Below, piece by piece: positions 51,393 to 55,690 of a stretch of DNA of 55,690 nt; the stretch's first letter is position 1, and the number at the start of each line of letters is the position of its first letter. Where the stretch lies: assembly GCF_028765345.1 (NCBI RefSeq), contig NZ_JARAJZ010000019.1, forward strand, positions 1 through 55,690, in the 5' to 3' direction. This DNA is from Sporolactobacillus sp. CQH2019. GTDB lineage: Bacteria; Bacillota; Bacilli; Bacillales; Sporolactobacillaceae. Made by a program: the position numbers and the translations under genes. Under the pieces are notes generated by a model that saw nothing but the letters and a program-made list of their open reading frames with translations, made no database searches and had not been told where the DNA came from.

Positions 51393-52100
51393 ATGATGTT
51401 AGAAGCATTGAAAAAAGAAGTTTATGAAGCGAACATGCTGCTGCCCAAATATAATCTGGTCACCTTTACTTGGGGGAACGTGAGCGGAATCGACCGTGAA
51501 AAAAAATTATTTGTTATTAAGCCGAGCGGTGTCGATTATGACAAACTGTCGCCGGAAAAGATGGTCGTTGTCGATCTGGACGGGAATGTCGTGGAAGGCG
51601 ACCTGAACCCGTCAAGCGATACGCCGACACATCGTGTGCTCTATAATCATTTCCCCAACATTAACGGAATTGTTCATACGCATTCTCCCTGGGCCGTTTC
51701 ATTTGCTCAGGCAGGTCTTGATATTCCGGCAGCAGGGACGACCCATGCCGATACGTTTTACGGGCCGGTTCCGGTTTCGAGAACCATGAAAGAAGAGGAA
51801 GTCGTTACCGAGTATGAAAAACAGACCGGGGATGTCATTGTCGAAACCTTTGAGAAACGTCAGATTGATCCGGATCAGGTCCCGGCTGTGCTGGTCAATG
51901 ACCATGGGCCGTTTACCTGGGGAAAATCCGCTGCCGAGGCCGTGCACAATGCGGTCGTTCTGGAAGAGGTCGCTAAGATGACCTATCATTCGCTGCAGCT
52001 GAATCCGCATCAGATTGACATGGATCGCTATCTTCTTGACAAACATTTCCTGAGAAAGCATGGCAAAAACGCTTACTATGGTCAGATAAATCATAGATAA
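51393..52100 (+). CDS. araD: L-ribulose-5-phosphate 4-epimerase
   Basis: This 235-residue class II aldolase-fold enzyme converts L-ribulose-5-phosphate to D-xylulose-5-phosphate. Visible features are [20 protein letters not shown], the substrate-phosphate region [40 protein letters not shown] and [13 protein letters not shown] with the two metal-binding His, and [20 protein letters not shown] with the third. AAAGGA lies eight bases before the ATG at 51393; a second ATG follows directly. araA begins 24 bases downstream. Confidence 0.95.
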   Translation: MMLEALKKEVYEANMLLPKYNLVTFTWGNVSGIDREKKLFVIKPSGVDYDKLSPEKMVVVDLDGNVVEGDLNPSSDTPTHRVLYNHFPNINGIVHTHSPWAVSFAQAGLDIPAAGTTHADTFYGPVPVSRTMKEEEVVTEYEKQTGDVIVETFEKRQIDPDQVPAVLVNDHGPFTWGKSAAEAVHNAVVLEEVAKMTYHSLQLNPHQIDMDRYLLDKHFLRKHGKNAYYGQINHR

Positions 52101-52123
52101 ATTTTTATAGGGAGGTCGTTTAA

Positions 52124-53548
52124 ATGTTAAAGACAAATGATTATGAATTCTGGTTTGTGGTCGGCAGCCAGCATTTGTACGGCAAAGAAGCATTGGACGT
52201 AGTTAAAGCAGATACGGTGAAAATTATTGATGAGCTGAATAAGAACGGCCATCTGCCTTATCCAATCGTTTTTAAAACAGTGGCGACAACCGCCGACAGC
52301 ATCACTCAGGTTATGAAAGAAGTGAACTATCAGGACAAGGTCGCCGGTGTGATAACCTGGATGCACACCTTCTCACCGGCGAAAAACTGGATCAGGGGAA
52401 CCAAACTGCTGCAGAAACCGCTGCTGCACCTGGCGACGCAATTTTTAAACACGATTCCGTGGAAGACGATTGATATGGATTATATGAACCTGAACCAGAG
52501 TGCCCACGGCGACCGGGAATACGGATTTATCAATGCACGCCTGAGGAAAAACAACAAAATTGTGGTCGGGCACTGGAAAGATAAGCGCGTTCAGAATCAG
52601 ATCAGCAAGTGGATGGATGTCGCGGTCGCCTATAATGAAAGCTTTAATATCAAAGTGGCCCGCTTTGGCGACAACATGCGCAATGTCGCCGTTACTGAGG
52701 GAGACAAGATCGAAGCGCAGATTCAATTAGGCTGGACAGTCGACTATTATGGCATCGGCGACCTGGTTGCCGAGATGAAAAAAGTGACCGACGCGGAAAT
52801 TGACAGAACTTATAAAGAATGCCAGGGAAAATATGAATTCGTTGTCGGCGACAATGATCCGCAGTTTTTCGAAGATCATGTGAAAGAACAGATCAGAGAA
52901 GAAATTGCACTGAGAAAGTTCCTGGAACGGGGCGGCTACAGCGCGTTTACCACCAACTTCGAAGATCTGTGGGGCATGAAACAATTACCGGGAATGGCGG
53001 TTCAGAGGCTCAATGAAGAAGGATACGGATTTGCCGGAGAAGGCGACTGGAAGACAGCGGCTCTGGATCGGCTGATTAAGATTCTGGCACACAATAAGGG
53101 CACCGGGTTCATGGAGGACTATACTTACGACCTGGTCGAAGGCCATGAAGAAATTCTTGGTTCACACATGCTGGAAGTCGATCCGACTCTGGCACAGTCG
53201 AAGCCGAGAGTGGAAGTCCATCCGCTTGGCATCGGTGATAAAGAGGATCCGGCAAGACTTGTCTTTGACGGATCGGAAGGCGACGCCATTGATCTGACCA
53301 TTTCCGACTTCGGCGACCATCATCGACTGGTTATGTACGAAGTCCAGGGAAAGAAACCTGAAGAAGCGGCGCCCCATCTTCCGGTTGCCCGTCAGATCTG
53401 GACTCCGAAAGCCGGATTCTACGAAGGCGTGCATCAGTGGATTGAAAATGGCGGCGGCCACCATACCGTGTTCACTTTAAATGTAACTGCCGATCAGATT
53501 GAAGACTTTGCCAAGCTGGCAGATCTTGAATTTATTAATATTAAATAA
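52124..53548 (+). CDS. araA: L-arabinose isomerase
   Basis: This 474-residue enzyme isomerises L-arabinose to L-ribulose. It begins [20 protein letters not shown] and shows [80 protein letters not shown] and the metal-binding end of the active site, [20 protein letters not shown]. Length matches the family (474). GGGAGGTCGTTTAA precedes the ATG. It is cotranscribed with araD and supplies the substrate of AraB. Confidence 0.97.
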   Translation: MLKTNDYEFWFVVGSQHLYGKEALDVVKADTVKIIDELNKNGHLPYPIVFKTVATTADSITQVMKEVNYQDKVAGVITWMHTFSPAKNWIRGTKLLQKPLLHLATQFLNTIPWKTIDMDYMNLNQSAHGDREYGFINARLRKNNKIVVGHWKDKRVQNQISKWMDVAVAYNESFNIKVARFGDNMRNVAVTEGDKIEAQIQLGWTVDYYGIGDLVAEMKKVTDAEIDRTYKECQGKYEFVVGDNDPQFFEDHVKEQIREEIALRKFLERGGYSAFTTNFEDLWGMKQLPGMAVQRLNEEGYGFAGEGDWKTAALDRLIKILAHNKGTGFMEDYTYDLVEGHEEILGSHMLEVDPTLAQSKPRVEVHPLGIGDKEDPARLVFDGSEGDAIDLTISDFGDHHRLVMYEVQGKKPEEAAPHLPVARQIWTPKAGFYEGVHQWIENGGGHHTVFTLNVTADQIEDFAKLADLEFINIK

Positions 53549-53887
53549 TTGCTGATTAACATCAAAGGAGGACTCTGCATGGACGATGGCTCCTTCAGCT
53601 GGGTTGACTCCATGAACGGTCCGGTCCGTGCCGGATTCGGCATTTGAGGATCCGGAAAGCATTGGCAGAGAGCAGCTGATCCTGGGTTCAGCAGCCTATG
53701 TCTGACCGGTCAAGTGGAATGGATCGGAAAAAGAGATAAAAGCCTGTCCGGATTCTCATCCGGCTTGAATGCTCCGCAGATGCCAGTCTTTGATAATGCT
53801 AAGAAGCAGTGATGTTTAAATTCCGTTGAACGAAAAATAGTTCGGCGGAATTTAAGCGTATCTTTTTATGATCGAAAGGGGCGTTCT
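53549..53887 (+). other. Region after araA with a 22-codon frame and possible gene debris
   Basis: AAAGGAGGACTCTGC is an excellent translation start for a frame at 53579-53647 encoding MDDGSFSWVDSMNGPVRAGF and two more residues. Nothing downstream extends it in another frame with confidence. It may be the start of a lost gene in the ara operon or a short leader peptide. No strong terminator is seen after araA, so transcription may continue to the acetyltransferase. Confidence 0.35.
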
Positions 53888-54541
53888 ATGTCTGATCAGT
53901 TGGAGAATATGCTGGCGGGAAGATTGTATCATCAGACAGAGGATTTATTGAAAATTAGATTCCAAGCGCGCGATCTCTTATATGAGTACAATCATTGCCG
54001 GCCGCGCGATATGGAAAAGAGAACGCGGATTATTAAAAAATTGTTCGGCAAAACAGGGGAAAAGTTTTTCGTTGAAATTCCCTTTCATTGCGATTATGGA
54101 TTTAATGTTGAAATCGGCGAGAACTTTTTCTGCAACAATAACTGCACTTTATTGGATGCCAACAGAATCATCATTGGCGACAATGTTCTGCTGGCACCGA
54201 ATGTTGGAATCTATACAGCCGGGCACTGTATCGATCCTGAATTGAGATTGAATAAACAGGAATATACCGCTCTGGTCGTTATCGGCAACAATGTCTGGAT
54301 CGGTGCGAATGCGTCTGTTCTGCCGGGAGTGACGATCGGCGATCATGCGGTGATCGGAGCCGGAAGTGTTGTGACTAGAGACATACCTGACAATTGTGTC
54401 GCGGTCGGCAATCCCTGCCGTGTGATCCGTCAGGTGAGTGAGCATGATAAGAAATATTATTTTAAAGATAAAGAAGTGCCAGGGCATTTGGTGATGGATT
54501 ATAAAAAGGAGCGATCAACAGATGAGCCATTTAAATGTTAA
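53888..54541 (+). CDS. Sugar O-acetyltransferase (maltose/galactoside acetyltransferase family)
   Basis: This 217-residue protein has the N-terminal Mac domain (MLAGRLYHQTEDLLKIRFQA) and a left-handed beta-helix of hexapeptide repeats (VEIGENFFCNNNCTLLDANR, IIIGDNVLLAPNVGIYTAGH with the catalytic His, IGNNVWIGANASVLPGVTIG, AVIGAGSVVTRDIPDNCVAV). It transfers acetyl from acetyl-CoA to a sugar hydroxyl, commonly as a detoxification step. AAAGGGGCG precedes the ATG. Its last 20 bases overlap the transaldolase start, so the two are translationally linked. Confidence 0.9.
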   Translation: MSDQLENMLAGRLYHQTEDLLKIRFQARDLLYEYNHCRPRDMEKRTRIIKKLFGKTGEKFFVEIPFHCDYGFNVEIGENFFCNNNCTLLDANRIIIGDNVLLAPNVGIYTAGHCIDPELRLNKQEYTALVVIGNNVWIGANASVLPGVTIGDHAVIGAGSVVTRDIPDNCVAVGNPCRVIRQVSEHDKKYYFKDKEVPGHLVMDYKKERSTDEPFKC

Positions 54542-55244
54542 GGTGAAGATTTATGCGGATGGGGCCGTCATTAGCGATATGCTGGCTGCTTACCGGACCG
54601 GTTTTGTCTCCGGATTCACAACCAACCCGAGTTTAATGAAGAAAGCGGGCGTGACGGACTATGTCGCGTTTGCCGCGAAAGTGGTCCGGGCGATCCCGGA
54701 TCTCCCGCTTTCCTTCGAAGTGTTCGCCGACGACTTCGCGACGATGGAGAAAGAAGCGGAAAAAATCCATGCACTGGGGAAAAACGTCTTCATCAAAATC
54801 CCGATTACGAATACGAAGGGCGAATCGTCCGTGCCGCTGATTCAGAAGCTGGAGGACCAAGGCTATTCGCTCAACGTCACGGCGATCTTCACGACGAAAC
54901 AGGTGGAAGAGACGGTCGCGGCGCTCAATCCGGACGTTGAAAATATTGTCTCCGTCTTTGCCGGGCGGATCGCCGACTCGGGGGCGGACCCGATTCCTTA
55001 TATGAAGAAAGCCGTCGGGATCTGCCGGACGAAAAAGGGAGCGAAGCTGCTTTGGGCCAGCACCCGGGAAGTGTTCAACGTCTATGAGGCCGACCGGCTC
55101 GGGGTGGACATCATCACCTGCCCGCCCGCCGTCATTGAAAAGCTGAAGAAGGTCGGCAAGACGCCGGAGCAGTTATCGCTGGACACGGTGATCGGCTTTA
55201 ACCGGGACATTCAGAAATTAGGCTTCTCCATTTTAACGGAATGA
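54522..55244 (+). CDS. tal: Transaldolase / fructose-6-phosphate aldolase family protein
   Basis: This 240-residue protein is a short transaldolase: VKIYADGAVISDMLAAYRTG, GFTTNPSLMKKAGV, SFEVFADDFATMEKEAEKIH, NVFIKIPITNTKGESSVPLI with the Schiff-base Lys in the IKIP segment, SVFAGRIADSGADPIPYMKK and ASTREVFNVYEADRLG. It moves dihydroxyacetone units between sugar phosphates in the non-oxidative pentose phosphate pathway. AAAAAGGAG precedes the start, which lies inside the acetyltransferase gene. From about 54600 onward the sequence is visibly richer in GC, especially at third codon positions, than araD/araA. Confidence 0.9.
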   Translation: MSHLNVKVKIYADGAVISDMLAAYRTGFVSGFTTNPSLMKKAGVTDYVAFAAKVVRAIPDLPLSFEVFADDFATMEKEAEKIHALGKNVFIKIPITNTKGESSVPLIQKLEDQGYSLNVTAIFTTKQVEETVAALNPDVENIVSVFAGRIADSGADPIPYMKKAVGICRTKKGAKLLWASTREVFNVYEADRLGVDIITCPPAVIEKLKKVGKTPEQLSLDTVIGFNRDIQKLGFSILTE

Positions 55245-55391
55245 ACGCCCGCCGAATGGGCCGGTAAAACGGGCTACGGGACGTGAACTTCGTTTTTGCA
55301 CGATAAACGGTCATGATGGATGGACAGGCCGTTTGTCGGAAAGGGTCCATCCGACGACTGATGGACGACTGTTTAAAGGAGATGCAGATGT

Positions 55392-55690
55392 ATGACCACA
55401 CAGATTGAACAATTATCGATTGATACGATTCGCACGCTGTCGATCGACGCGATCGAGAAAGCAAACTCCGGCCATCCGGGGCTGCCGATGGGGGCGGCGC
55501 CGATGGCCTATACCCTTTGGGCGAAAGAGATGAACCATAATCCGGCCCATCCGGACTGGTTCGACCGCGACCGCTTCGTCCTGTCGGCGGGCCACGGCTC
55601 GATGCTGCTCTACAGCCTGCTGCACCTGTTCGGCTACGGGCTGCCGCTTGAGGAACTGAAGCAGTTCCGCCAGTGGGGCAGCCGGACGCC
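55392..55690 (+). CDS. tkt: Transketolase, N-terminal part (cut by window end)
   Basis: The visible 99 residues begin [20 protein letters not shown] and contain [40 protein letters not shown] and [12 protein letters not shown], the thiamine-diphosphate-enzyme N-terminus of transketolase with the conserved GHPGLPMG and [25 protein letters not shown] precedes ATG 55392. It follows tal by 147 bases in the same direction. Together with AraABD and Tal it routes arabinose carbon into fructose-6-phosphate and glyceraldehyde-3-phosphate. GC is high, as in tal. Confidence 0.95.
   Translation, partial: MTTQIEQLSIDTIRTLSIDAIEKANSGHPGLPMGAAPMAYTLWAKEMNHNPAHPDWFDRDRFVLSAGHGSMLLYSLLHLFGYGLPLEELKQFRQWGSRT

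Overview
The window looks like a chromosomal segment of a spore-forming, lactic-acid-type Firmicute. A Sporolactobacillus-like organism is my best guess; this is an inference from gene content, not from a search. The evidence is a GerA/GerB/GerC germinant receptor (spore former), a LAB-style AraB, LAB-style GAPDH, WxL surface proteins and a LacABCD tagatose-6-phosphate pathway, strong AGGAGG ribosome binding sites and moderate GC.

Layout. 1-5.5 kb: a truncated gene end, a repeat, decayed gene debris, a DHA2 drug exporter divergent from its TetR regulator, and an LCMT-type methyltransferase. 5.6-13.9 kb: a 44-bp tandem array, a solitary GAPDH gene, an MFS exporter, a DUF3189 gene followed by the promoter and first codons of a lost gerA, and a TetR/hydrolase pair. 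14.3-15.1 kb: a 103-bp tandem array. 15.6-18.5 kb: a minus-strand cluster (CrtO-like acyltransferase, MGDG-synthase-like glycosyltransferase, LPG-synthase-like flippase) that may build an acylated glycolipid or glyco-carotenoid. 19.2-22.9 kb: MATE exporter, PepC, and a fluoride riboswitch with its CrcB/Fluc channel. 23-28.1 kb: a composite repeat, then a split germination locus: gerXA-gerXC on plus, gerXB plus a 53-aa membrane protein on minus, each side with a SigG-like promoter. 28.4-31 kb: APC permease and DUF2278 protein.

31-40.2 kb is a galactose/tagatose-6-phosphate locus: gatC and gatB on minus; lacA, lacB, a membrane protein, a large composite repeat, lacC, gatA, lacD, a DeoR regulator and a mutarotase-like gene on plus. 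40.8-43.9 kb is a WxL surface-protein operon (WxL, DUF916/DUF3324 protein, WxL) with a cre-like site over its -10 box. 44-55.7 kb is an arabinose locus: galM, araR, araB and araE on minus, a control region with two operator pairs, araD and araA, then an acetyltransferase, transaldolase and the start of transketolase. Together these take L-arabinose to xylulose-5-phosphate and into the pentose phosphate pathway.

The most unusual content lies between genes. At least four intergenic arrays (about 170-350, 14.3-15.1, 23.0-23.6 and 35.1-35.7 kb) are built from short modules with a TCGG-type core recurring every 21 bp, with occasional 19-bp steps. Two of them are composites with the same left-end sequence and the same right-end tail but different internal modules, and a third shares the right-end half. 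One composite interrupts the lac gene series. A separate 44-bp (2 x 22) array lies upstream of gap. I do not recognise this repeat system.
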